Below, piece by piece: positions 30,126 to 42,700 of a stretch of 64,000 bases of DNA; within the stretch, counting starts at the first letter, position 1; every line of letters begins with the position of its first letter. A program made the translations under genes and the position numbers. The notes beneath the pieces are model-generated. The model ran no database searches, was not told the origin of the DNA, and saw only the letters and a program-made list of their open reading frames with translations. The DNA is from Euphorbia lathyris. Its lineage: Eukaryota; Streptophyta; Magnoliopsida; Malpighiales; Euphorbiaceae. Where the stretch lies: NCBI RefSeq assembly GCF_963576675.1, contig NC_088911.1, forward strand, positions 60,969,756-61,033,755, read 5' to 3'.

Positions 30126-33038
30126 CTACTTTTGTTTGCCCTTGCCCTTGTGTTGTTGTTGACTACCTGAGGCTTGCTGAGTTCTTGGGGCTTGTTCTTT
30201 CTCCCCCGTTTTTCCATCATCAGGTTTGGGAATGAAGGTGGCTTCAATTGCAGCTTGAGTGAGGCGCTGAGAAAATGCCTTTAGCTTTTTCGTGCTTTCA
30301 TTCATTCCGTCGAAAATTGGAACACCATCATCCACAATGGATCGAGGAATTCCGATTGATGCAGCACTCAGCATACTTAAGACAACGGCTTGAGACTTGC
30401 CAATCCAGTGCATGGTTTCAGTGAGCATGGCAAAGGATTGATGAAACAGTTTTAGCAAGGAGGAGTCATAATATTCACGCTGATCGTTGATTTTGCGCAC
30501 ATTGCTAAAAGTTGAGCGAGAATACTTGAGAATCTCGTTAGTCTTAAGCTCGTCAGTTGCCATCTCTTATCTGTTTAAGTTGAGCAGACGCACAGCTTCG
30601 CTAATTTGCTCGATGGAGCATTGAGATGAGTTGGAAAGCTGTTGATTGGTTTTCTCTTGCACGCTGTGAAGCTGGCTAAAGAGATTATGTACTTCGGCAG
30701 AAGTGGCATATGTTGTGTTTGCAGCTGACAGTTGATTAAACTCTCTTTGCAGTGAGTTGATATGGTTGACCATGGTCAGCTGAAGTTTGGCCAGCTTCAA
30801 TATAGAGTCATGCCTGGGCTGTTGAGATTGTAATGTAGTCATGACACTCAAAAGATCCTTCATACCTTTGATCTCCGTAAGAAGCTGAGTGACAGACGAA
30901 AATGGAGTTGACTCAACAGAGGTAGATTCAGCGACATTGGCACTTTGTTGATGGAGGTCCTAGATGAGAGCTTGAGCTGAGCCAACAATTCTTCGACCAG
31001 ACTCAGAGGCAATTAGGTAGCTAAAGGATCCATCCTGTGTTGGCCCAGATGCCGGAGGTGGAGTAGAACCGGATAAGGGCAGTGTTTGGTTTTGCTCGTT
31101 GTTGGAAGGCCCAGCATTGACAGCAGTTGGCCTGGTATTAGTTTTATCAGTGGAAACTGACTGAATCTGCTCATTTAGATGGGGAAGTTGAAGATCAGCA
31201 GAAGGAGTTGCTTGCTCAGTGTCAGGCTGAAGCTGACTGGGTGAGGGAAGGTTTGGAAGTTCAGTGACCACCTGAGCAGAATCATCGAGCACTCGCTCGG
31301 TATTGCTTTGGTCGGCATGTTCCTTTTGAGAAACAGAGGCTTGATTTTCTTCAGACACAGGTGTGTTGGAGAAGTATTTGAGTTGGACATCTGTTAGGTC
31401 GGGAATCTCATTCCTCAGTGGCGAATCACCCATGATGTCAATGACGGGTGGTTTGAAGGCTTTCTTCTTCCTCAATCTCTTAAGCTTCGGAGGAGTAGGG
31501 TCACACGGAATGGACTCAATGGAGTCAGTGGGTGAGGCATCCCTTTGAACAGCAGGAGCATTTTCTTGGTGCTCAGTTTCTTCTTCATCATCAATCAACT
31601 CAGTGTTGATTGGTTCAAGATGCTCATCATCTGCTGCTTCCTCAGTGTCATCCTGACCACTTTCTTCTTCTTCAGACTCATCATCCAGTTCTTCTTCTTC
31701 AAACTGGTCATCTAACTCTTCCTCATCAAACTGACCACCAAATTGGTTTTGGTCTTGTTCTTCCTCAGCCTGTTGCTCAGCGTTAATTCCTTGACTCTGT
31801 GCATAGTGTGAGTTAGGAGGAACGACGATATCTGTCGGCATGGCCTCAATAGGTCTTAACTCAAAATTGAGCTTCTTATTCTTCTTCTTTAATGGTTGCT
31901 CTTCAATGTCCTCTCTTTCCTCAGTCTCGGGCACAGCTTGCCTAGATCGTTTCAAAGCTGACTTGGATCCACCCAGACTTTGCTGAGTTAGCAGGTTTGT
32001 TCCTTTACACACAACTTTAATCCTCTTTGGGGTAGAGGCAGCTCCTTTAGAGGTGCTTTGCACAGCTTTCCTCTTTCTTTGTGTTCTGCCCTTTTTAGGC
32101 ACTGCCCCCTCAGCGGTCTGCTCAGCTTCTCCTTTTCCTTCCTTCGGCACAATTGGTAGGTCATACGCGAAACCAAATAGGATAGCAGCAGTAATTTTGG
32201 TTCCATGAACTTGGATTTCCGACACTGTGTCCACTTTGTGATCCTGGAGGATTCGCGTGATAAAGGAGCCCAGTCTAAGGGTTCCGGTACTGCGTAGAAA
32301 CCCACCGATGATGAAAACAGGCATATTAATCGGCGTGTAGGTCAGCATATGCCATATGAAGCACTGCTCAAAGTTGGTTGCTGAGTTGGTGCAGTTAATT
32401 TTGGGGTAGAGGAAATTTGTCAGTATGTAATGGGCCATCTTTTGATGCTGACCCATGGAAGTGCTAGAAATTTCACCTACATGATCCTTAGGTTTGCAGA
32501 AGGTCTTAATGTAGTTGGTTTTGTCATGATCACCAGACTTACGAAGTATAGCCCCTTCGTTTTTCAGCTTGAACAGTGAGGCTAGATAGGCTGGGTTGAT
32601 GGAGATATTCTTTCCTCTAACATTAGTTGCTAGGTAGTTCCTATTGTCGGTGGCGACTTTCAGATTTGAGTAAAATTCACGTACCAACTCAGGGTAAGTG
32701 GGATCCCGAACTGAGAACAGCTCGGTCCAGCCATTGTTCTTGATCCACTCACAGAAAGGCTGCTCGGCATCCACAAATCCTTGTGAGAACCACCTCGAGT
32801 GGTCAATCTTCCACCCCCTCACACTCTCAAAGACCTGAGTGTAGTTGCGTTGTACTACTTGCTTACCCTTATCCTTTTGCTGTTGTTTCCCTTTGGAAGA
32901 AGTAGCTTGGAAAGCTTTAGCTTTCTTGCTCGGCGTAGTAGCTCCAGCGGGATTGCGCTGAGTAGGAGACGTGGGATTGTCATCGGAGCGGTTATGGGAA
33001 AGACCGGAACCGGAGATGTTTAGAGAAACTCTTGTCAT
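30126..33038 (-). pseudogene. Env-like / 'Transposase_32' ORF of a SIRE-like element, two in-frame stops
   Basis: One minus-strand frame of about 970 codons from the ATG at 33038 to 30126 is broken only by TAG at 30960-30962 and TAA at 30567-30569. The N-terminus is basic. Residues about 70-290 carry FCEWIKNNGWTELFSVRDPTYPELVREFYSN and LTNFLYPKINCTN. This matches the plant 'putative transposon protein' domain (PF20167 as I recall) found in env-position genes of Copia/SIRE elements. A basic segment follows (KKGRTQRKRKAVQ), then a long Glu/Asp-rich low-complexity region. The parts after the stops look coiled-coil and end KGKGKQK. Its role is unknown. No pol lies next to it, so this is a deleted element. 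Confidence 0.6.
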
Positions 33039-33138
33039 ATTCTTAGAGAAGTTTTGGGAGTTTTGGGAATTTTTGTGAGAGAGAGTATAAATGCCAAAGA
33101 TTTCTAAGCATAAAGAAATAAAAGTGGGAATTCATCCA

Positions 33139-33148
33139 CTATTTATAG
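33139..33148 (-). promoter_or_regulatory. TATA box before the env-like ORF
   Basis: In gene orientation GCTATAAATAGTGG lies about 100 bases before the ATG at 33038, followed by a CT-rich leader (ACTCTCTCTCACAAAAAT). This is a textbook plant core promoter placed directly ahead of the ORF rather than in an LTR. Confidence 0.5.
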
Positions 33149-33696
33149 CGATGTTGAGTTAATCCAAGGCGTTGGGTTGTTCGTTTTACCTCGAGATTCT
33201 CAAACGACAAAGATTCTGGCATTTATGACATATACGGCGTGTGTGTTTTCTAATTATAGCCTATACGTCATCCTAGGTGGCTATTCAATTCGCGTGCTTT
33301 GCATTAAAGTTTGCAACGGCTCTTTACTCAGTGTTAAGAATTTCAAGCGTTTAAAATTCTGAGTAGTCATTGTTATGCAAAGGAGTAGATATTATGCGTA
33401 GAAGCTCAGCTTGAGGTAAATACTCAGCATATATATTTATCTACTTAGCATGAAATAACACAAATCATTCAGCATGGATATCATATGGGTTGACTGCTTT
33501 ATTCTTTACCATTACAGTGAAGCAAGCATACTTGGGGTAACGAAAGTCCTTTGTCACTTATTTTTGATAGTTTGTGATCTTCATAACGCTAAGGGGACTC
33601 GGAAAAAATTAGTAAGTGCGTTTCATTTGAAAAGGGAGATATTGACTAAAACTTTGACATGGTTAGGGACAAGCATTTGCCAAGTGTGAGGTAATT
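33149..33696. other. Junction region between SIRE-like and Athila-like sequence
   Basis: No gene is recognised. The left part belongs with the env-like element (it shares CTCAGC-rich wording) and the right part (CCAAGTGTGAGGTAATT at 33680-33696) with the Athila-like element. I could not place the exact boundary or find a duplication. Confidence 0.35.
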
Positions 33697-34913
33697 TGAT
33701 AAGCACCTAAAATGGCAAGCCTACTAGGCCCCTTTTGATGTTTATTCTCCATTATATGCGTCGTTTTGGGACCTTTTTACTTGTTTTCTTGTATAAGCAC
33801 TTGCAGGGATTAAATTGGAGAAAATAAGACTTGGAGGACTATTTTGAACCTTTTTGCTCAAAGTTGTTGCCCCTGGCTTAGTCTTGCCCAAGACTAAGGG
33901 AGGTCGACTTATTCGAAATCGCCAAGTCAGCAGAATTGGAAACTAACTTATCTCTCCAGTCTCAGAACGTATTTTGAACGAAAGAAATCCCTGAAATCAA
34001 GGAAAAAGAAGAAGCTCAGAAGAGTTAGGATTTTTTATCAACATTATAAAAGGATCCATTGGTTGTTTTTGAGGGTTATGTTTTGATATACATTTTTGTT
34101 TCCTCAGCAGAATTTTATCAGTTTTTAGGACCTACTCTGTTTTTACATTTATCATTTCTGTCTTTGAAAGCTATCATATTCAATTTCATGACTATGCGTA
34201 GCTAACTCTCCCTAATCGATTGAGTGATTAATCAAAGGCGAGCATTATTTTCCATTGTGAGATTTTTGTTCTTTAAATTTAGAAATCCAAATTTATGTGA
34301 GTTGTTTACATGTTTATCAGTCTATAAAATCAGACATCAGTGAAAGTTCAGGTTATGGTTCGGTCGGACTCTAGCTTTTTCATTCATTGAACAACGTTAG
34401 GAAATAGGATTTGTAATCATCCGAATATCCTAACTACGATTAAGCGCATGAACATATGATTTGGTTTAAATCGGGATCGCTAAGAATTCGATTAACCTAG
34501 ATTGGGTCTCTCTAATTCTTAACGCATTCGATAGATTAAATTCTAAGAGCTAAGCTAGAACTGTTTAATCGAATAGGGGCTTATCTTTAGGAGTACTTGG
34601 ATTTGCTTTACAATTAAGGAAGGATTAGGTCGGGAATGAATAAGGAACGACTATAACCAATCCAGGTCATATTAATTAGGATAATATCTCACATTCAATG
34701 ATCAAAAGGAAATAATTGTTCAGCCTGCGGATCTCCCTTAATCGAAATTCCATCATATAAGAATCATCAACATAATCTCGATTTAATTCTACAATTTATT
34801 TAGTAAACTATCAATCAATCATTTCCCCCAATTTACATCCAATTGACTTAGTTATATACGGTATCAATTAGTATTAATCCTTCTGGTACGATCTTTACTT
34901 ACCCTTTCTATAA
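33697..34913 (+). repeat. Athila-like Gypsy LTR (probable 3' LTR)
   Basis: It starts TGATAAGCACCTAAAATGGC directly after the purine-rich AGTGTGAGGTAATT. The start resembles that of the Athila LTR at 45900 (TGATAAGCCCAAAATATACC). It runs to about 34913, where LINE sequence takes over, so the exact end is uncertain. Internal text such as GATTGAGTGATTAATCAAAGGCGAGC shows no gene. Confidence 0.6.
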
Positions 34914-36038
34914 ACCAGTGGCTGGGTCTGTAATAAGTATTTATCAGGTGGATTCAACACCCATATTGAAGAAGTTGGAGGTACCACTAGTGATAGGTTG
35001 TGGAAAACTATTTGGGGGTGGCCTGGACCCCAAAGAATTCGCAGCTTCCTCTGGCTCACCGCCAAGGGGAAACTTCTCACGAATTCAGAATTGAAACACA
35101 GGCATCTTCTAGAGGCTGATTATTGACAAATCTGCAAGCTTCATTCGGAATCCACTCTTCATATCCTCCGTGAATGTCCTTTTGCTAGATCGCTTTGGCT
35201 TTCCATCCTCAACCTGTCGGAGTTCTCTAAATTTATAAACATCCTTGAGACATTGTGGATTGAAGACTGCTTATCTGATGGGAGCTTGGGCGACAGCTTG
35301 GGGGGGGGGGAATATCTAGTTCGAGGTAACTTGCTTGATGCTTGGAAGAACGAGAACTGCTCTCTTTTTTAGCATTCTAATCGGACTCCTTTAGACGCCT
35401 CCTCAAGCATTAGAGTTATTGTGAAGGGCATCATGGATAGCAATGATAAGAGAAATGCTAACTACACCAGGCAGAACCATGTGCAACGTACCATCGGCTG
35501 GTCTCCGCCCCCGCCTGGCTGGTCCAAACTGAATTCTGATGGGGCTGTGAAGGGAGAACACTTCCGTGCCTCTGTTGGTGGTATCATTCGAGACAGCAAC
35601 GACCGGTGGGTCTAAGGATTTGCCAAAAAACTGGGTTTTTGCTCGGTCCTTAAGGCGGAATTATGGGGTTTGTATGAGGAGCTTAAATTGGCATGGACCC
35701 TCGGCCATCGCCAGGTTATTGCGAAAGTGGACAGTCAACTTTGTGTGGAGCTGGTCACCCATCTCAGGGGCAATGAATGATTATAACTCCCTCATCCATG
35801 CAATTGGCGAGCTTATCAACGGAAATTGGGACGTGTCTGTATGCCATATCTATAGGGAGGGGAACAGGTGTGCCAACTAGTTGGCAACCTACGCTGATAG
35901 TTTACATTCGGGTCTTCATATGTTGGACAATTGCCCAATTGCCTTGTTAGATTTCCTTGAACAAGATTTTGTGGGGTTTTCGTTCCCCAGGCTTTGCGCC
36001 TTGTAGCTTCTGCTACCTTTTCTCATAAAAAAAAAAAA
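34914..36038 (+). pseudogene. 5'-truncated LINE fragment (zf-RVT and RNase H)
   Basis: The 3' end of a LINE ORF2 in broken frames. LWKTIWGWPGPQRIRSFLWL and LLTNSELKHRHLL (35000-35110) are the zf-RVT domain. GWSKLNSDGAVKGEHFRASVG and LKAELWGLYEELKLA (35515-35690) are RNase H, and FSFPRLCAL ends the ORF near 36003. Stops at 35125, 35613 and 35778 and shifts between frames show it is dead. An A-tail ends at 36038. The sequence is clearly different from the full-length LINE in this window, so it is another LINE family. Confidence 0.8.
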
Positions 36039-36724
36039 TTACAATTTAGGGAACTGTAATAATAATTAAGTAACAATTGAATTGATATATTTATTTATAA
36101 AGAAAAACTGTAATAGCAATTAAGTAATAATTTATCGTATACAATCGGATAAGTAATGAGATGTAATAATGCCACTAGCAATAGCCAGCAGCAAAGACAA
36201 AAAACTATAGAATGTTTTCTTTAAGAGACAAAACCCTTTGAAATATTTGATATATGGTACGAAATAAGATGCAAGTTCTAGAACAATGACACACTAAATA
36301 TTTAAATTCTACCAGACAGAAAGACTCATCGTTTTTATTCTAAAAAAATCTAGAGCAAAATATTAAAAAAACAAAAATGTCCAATTTGAGAACTCAAGAT
36401 ATACAGTTTAAGGGTTTGCAACTAAAGTTCTGCAAATTATATAATTTATAAACTCAGTCATTCCATCAAAAAAAAAAAAAAAAGAACTAAACTAATAAAT
36501 TAACTCTCAAATCACCTTTAGCTGCAAACTACATAAACCACAGATTTGTGTTTATAAATTTTACACATTTTTTTTTAATTTACCTATAAATATATGTAGA
36601 AAAACAAAATGAGATGAACAACTGCAACAACTTGGCGCCTTGTTTTATATTTTGATTAATTGATGTCATTATATATTGATTTTACAGTTGAAAAGTAGTA
36701 TGAAAAAGGAAAAATGGGACGGAT
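36039..36724. other. Intergenic sequence downstream of ALG3
   Basis: AT-rich with an A-tract at 36471-36484. The right part should contain the ALG3 3' UTR. No other gene is seen. Confidence 0.5.
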
Positions 36725-39700
36725 TCATCTGTCCTTGTTTGAGATTTGATCCTCCGCACAAGGACTTTTAGACGGAGCTAACCACAGACCCAAGAGGATG
36801 ATAAGATGGAGACACATCAACAAAGCAGATGAATAAACATTGGAAGGATATACATTCCAGCACAACTCCACACCAAAAAACACTATCAACCTGCACATAC
36901 ATTACCACCAATCACCACAACAAAAATATCTTCCAATTCCTATCACAAATGTAACCAAAAAACAATAACCTACCGAACCAACGTCGGGAATGGTGTTATC
37001 CACAACAGATAAGGCAAGCTATAAAAGTACCTGCAGTGATATAAGAAACTAAAAAATAAGATGAACAGGGGAAATACAAACTATAGTTGAACATACTCGC
37101 ACTAGCAAAGATGAGACAGCACAAACAAAGCATGAAAATAGAGGAAGGCATGAATAAGCAAAAACAAGTGTTGCAATGAAAAAACATACCATGAATAGAA
37201 CTGGTAATGCAGTGAGCGAGCACATACAATGCCGATGAAGTTTCCACAGAACATAGTTGTCACAATATCTGAATCCATCTGACCAAGATTCAGTATAGAA
37301 GCAGATACAAGAAACAAGAGTGGGATTGAAGGAAGACAGGGGCACAAAGGACTTCCTGTCACCCTCTTAAAAACATAAATAACCACAACTCACAGTCTGC
37401 CTTGAGAATCTTCAAGGATGACCCACTACATTCTGATACACCAAACCCGTGCTTACTGGATACAACTCTAGAATACAAAAACTTAAAAACTCCTCCTTCA
37501 TGCCTGCAAGAAACCAAAATTTTATTATCATTTTTGTTCTCGGAAGTAATCTAGAGTTTACATCTCAGCTCCATATATAATTAACAACTAATCAATATGC
37601 ATGCAGCTATGAAGCACCGACTCTTCCCGGGGGTTGGAGTGGCGGCGTCAGACTCGCCGAACATGGGGACACGCTGGGGACACGGCCGGATTCGCACCCG
37701 GCACGGCAAAACCGTGTCCCTGAGTTTTTTTTTTTTATATAAATCAGACACAGCAGGGACACGGCATGGACATGGCTGGACACTGCATGAACACAAACCT
37801 AATTTCCCCTTTGTCTGAATCGCCAATCCTCTTCTTCCTCTTCTTACTCTGTGCGCAATCTCTTCCTCCTAGTTCGATTTCTTCTCTTCTCTTCCTCTGC
37901 GATTCACAGTCTCTTCCTCCTGCTCTTCATCTCTGGTGCGATTCCTCTGGGTCTTCATCTCTAGTGCGATTCATAGTAATCTCTCTCCTATTTTCTTCCC
38001 AATTATTCTCTAGTGCAATTCTTCCTTGGGTTATGCTTAGCAGGTTATGTAATAATAATTGGGTTATGTAGAAATAATTGGGTTATTATGTAGGTTATGC
38101 TTATGTAGAAATAATTGTAATATATATTTAAATGTTATTTATGTTATTTATATATCTTTATATGTAATACGTGTCTCATACTTTTTTAAAATGTCGTTTG
38201 CCGCATCCGTACCCGTGTCTGCACCCGAGTCGGTGCTTCATAGGCATGCAGCAAGTATTAGCAACTATCTCGGAGTAACATGTCAAGTGACAGTAAGTAT
38301 GTTTGGTTGTAAAACTCCCCAAACCAAACAAAGACAATGATGCTATGCATATAGGAGCACCACAGGTACCACGAAAAGAGAAACATGAATTATAAATATC
38401 AAAATAAATTCATAGATGTAATAACAAGAGGGACCTGCTTTCAGTGATACATAAACTAGGTAGACATAATGTTGTTTCTAAAGGGCCTAGGATAGTAATT
38501 GGTGGCTATAACAAACTGCACACCATTCAGAGAGCCCCAGAGAGAGAAAATCTACTACGACCCTAGTCCAATGGACCTTAGCAATGAAAAAATGATAATC
38601 GTACAACTTTATTCTTTAAACCAGTCGTTTTCCAATGATTGAGGTATGCATCTCATTGTTCATTGGTTGGGTACATTGAAACCCGGTCCACCATAGAACT
38701 TCTCACACCAGAGAAGTGTTCCCAAAAGAAATGGGGAAAAAAGCACTATAATAGCACCATACTTTGTCTTTATAGCTCACAAAAAATTCTTGTTAGACAC
38801 TGGAAGATGCAACTAATCCACAAATTGTCAGCTCTTTTCGTTAAATTCCTGGCAATAATGGCAAGAGAATAAGTTACATACCTGCACCATCTATAATGAG
38901 CAAAAATTGCAAGCAGTCCAAGGTGACCAAGCAGTAATGAGACTGCAAATTTCTTTGATACAAAAATGGGTTCAGGAACAAATTTGAAGTTGACAGACCT
39001 GATTATAAGAAAATACTAAAATAAATTGCATTCTTTTAATGTTAGCCATAAAATCTTTAAAGAAAATTGCAAGTACCAAATTGATAAAGAAAATTAAACA
39101 GTAGTACATGTGCAAAGCACCACCCACCCCTAAGTTAAAAATTAGCAACAAGGCATTCTGGCCAATTAAATTAAGGAGAATTTAGCATTTGACGGCTTCA
39201 ACAAACTATAAAGCAACAAGGTATTCTGGCCATCCTAGAATTAAATAAAGGGTTAATACACATATTTGCCCTTGTGTTTTCTCGGAAAAACAGATTTGCC
39301 CTTAAATCAAATAAACCCACAAAACTATCCCTGAATTTTCCATAAACCTACAATTATACCCTAATCTGACGGAGTTGCTAAACAGCGATGACATCAAACC
39401 TTCTTATCTTCAGAAAAACTTCAGAAAAGAACAACCAATCACAAACAGAAAAAAATATGCACATTCAATTTCGATTAAAAGCAAGTTAGAAGAACAGATT
39501 GGTCAAAATTCATTTTCATAAAAGCTCAATCAACCTAATAAAATGGCGTCTAAACCTCCTAATTAATCCAAAAGCAATAGCAATAGAAAACAATAAGAAA
39601 CCAAATGAATTTTGATTGTCGTAATCCAATTTTTTTGGAGACAAGAAGGTTTGATGTCATCGCCGTTTAGCAGCTCCGTCAGATTAGGGTATAATTGCAG

Positions 39701-42700
39701 GTTTATGGAAAATTCAAGGATAGTTTTGTGGGTTTATTTGATTTAAGGGTAAAGCTGTTTTTCCGTGAAAACACAGGGGCAAATATGTGTATTAACCCTT
39801 AAATAAAGGAGAATTTAATATTGACGGCTTCAAAGAACTATATGATCAATGCCTGGCACTCTTAGTTCACCACTGCTTCCAGAGAGAAGATCTGTCACTT
39901 TCTGAATAATGGAGTGAGATCAATAACAGTTGCCCCCACCCAAGATCTTTTCTCCACAATGTTGACGATACAAAACAATAATATGCACATCAAACCACTC
40001 TTTTATCCTATAAGATGAACTTCAACGGAAGTTGCATAGTAGGAACTAAGAAGACATTTGGACTTTTTATGTAGCTAAGACTTTCTTATAATCAAATTCA
40101 TGAATTCCCATCCAAGATCTCTTGACAGCATTTTATTGATCTCATTCCTAGTAACTAACTGAGAGGCAAGATCTATGAGCGCACACAATAAACCGAAAAA
40201 TGGCCTCGAGTTGCCACATGCATTATGTGAATAGGTCAATAGGAATATGCATACACTCAGATAGCGTAATATCTCTAAGCACATTCAGATATTTCAGTTT
40301 ATTTTAAAATAATAACTCATTCTGACGTTCACTTGTGACTAAACGCCAGATCAATGCATGTATAGAAAAGATCCAAGAATCTTTTGCAGCATAGAGTCAA
40401 ATAATAAGTACCAAAAGTGGATGAACACACGCCCAAGATTGAATGCACTCGATACATATTCAATTGGATAGGCGATCAGAAATGGTAACCCCAGTAGAAT
40501 CTGCAGAGTTGTTCATCAAACACGTGAAATAATGAGCTATTGTTAAGATAATGCTCCCTTCAGAACTTCAGTATCAGTGTTACTCCAACTCACCTACAAC
40601 ATACAAGAAAGCATTGACAATATTGCTATTGGGCTTCAGAGACTAAAAAATTCTCTTTGAGTATTTCTATCAGAAAAATCAGAATCTTGTTCATGCTGAA
40701 CATGTGCTTCTACACTTATACACATAAGCAGTCTTAGGAGTACAAAAAGTGATAGGCACCTGCACTAAGGCTGCACTAGCTAAAGCTGTTATCAACCCTG
40801 TAATATTCATAGCCTGTAAAAAGAAATTTTTGCAAGGTCAAGCTATAATGGGTTAAATGATTCGAACACTCATCCAAGGAGCTGACTCTATGGACTTTAA
40901 GGGTTGGATGTTGATTTACCTTTAGCATAAGAAGCAATAGAGGTGGAGCATAAAGAAGGACATTCATCTTTATTGAGACAGCTGCACTATACAAATGAAG
41001 TAGAAAGTTTTATCAAACTTATCTAATATCAAATTCAGAACCAAGAAACTAAGTGTTACCTGAAAAAAATTAGTCCCAGATGCCAATGTTGGTAAAGAAG
41101 TAAGGCCAATGAAGCATGGAGAAAAGTCATTGCAAAACAGTCATTAAAAAGACGCAGCACAAAGATTGAGTGGACTCTTTTTGAGAGACAAAGTAAGATA
41201 AGAGCCCACCATGGAAGCTGCAAAATATTTTGAGAAGAAAAATATCCTGTCAAGGCCAAAACCGAAGATTGGAAAAGCATGCCACCAAGTTATAGCGTAA
41301 ATCTAACAAATAATTTAAAATTTTAAGGAGTAGGAATATTTCTGTTGATTCAACATGTCCAGAAATTATTTTGTCTAAGCTAGAATACTAGAATGCTGTG
41401 GATTGAAGGTTGGATCATTAGTCATTCATTTGCTAAAATCTTGAGAAAACTAATCTGTCAACCCAGACATCAACATTCCTTTGAAGAGGATTTTCTATGA
41501 TTATCCACTCAACTTTAACTAAGAGTCTAAATTAATAGCATAGTTATTAAAGGCGCATGGCGCACCAAGGCACTAGGGATCCTGGAGCCTTGGCGCATGG
41601 CATACGGCGATGGAGCGCGCCATAGCGAGACAAGGCACACTTACAACAACAAAAATTATAAAATTATAAAACATAAAAATGCAATGAATACTAAACCATG
41701 ACAATATTAAGCACAAATAAGTTTTAAAATGCAAAATAAACTAAGTCCTAAGTTCTACTCCTCATCAAAACTCTCCAAATTAATCACTCATGTTGAATTT
41801 GAATTCCCTTGGCTGCTTTGTTTCTGTTTGAATTCGTTTTCTGTGTTTTGTTCTACTAAACTTATTTCTCTTATAATAAGATTTTGTCGTTGCCTTGCCT
41901 CTTCTAATTAATTCAAATGTATAATCTCTCTCTTCCTTTTTAATATATTTTTTTTTCCTCATTTTGGACCCTTCTGAACACTTGTTTCATATATGTAACT
42001 GTAAAAAAAACATAAAACTGCCCCTACCTCACCAAGGCGCGCCTTAGTGTGCCTTTGGCAACTGCCCCTAGGCGCAAAATGGCGCACCAGGCGCGTGCCA
42101 TGGCGGTTGCGCCATGCCATGGGAGTGTAATGGCGCTAAGGCCTGCGCCTGGTGCGCCATAGGCGCGCCTTTAATAACTATGATTAATAGACAATATGAA
42201 TCTTTCATATCAATTTTTTGATCATCTTTTATACTAGCATCAAGTGGTTAGCTTTCTCATATCACACTAAGTTGACGTCCCAAATCCAGTCAAAGGTGGC
42301 CTTTAATCTCTCAAGGAACATGAAAAATAAAGAGGTGGCATTATGTGGCAGGTCTAGTATGAGAGAGTTTCTCACCGAAAATTGAACCCTATTGAATATT
42401 GACCAAGCCATTGAGTTATTCTTTCATTTTAAATTCAGAAATTTAAGTATAAAAAAATTATTATGCTACAATTTACAAATAGACTAAAGATTAAAAGGTC
42501 ATACCACATCAGTCTTCACATAGATGACTAAGATAATAGCCAGATTAGTGACATATAGCATGCCAAACAAAATCTGCAACCACAGAGTTAGAAATCATAA
42601 GGATATCATGTTAGCATATATGGTAAATGGTTGAGAAAATTAGTTATTAGACATACATAAATCTGTGTTTGCGCATGCGAACTTGAAAACGCAATGAATA

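Noticed and set aside
37102..37386. Minus-strand ORFs of 83-98 codons around 36996-37386
   Set aside because: They are exon-intron read-through frames at ALG3 exons 11 and 12; only the spliced parts are real.
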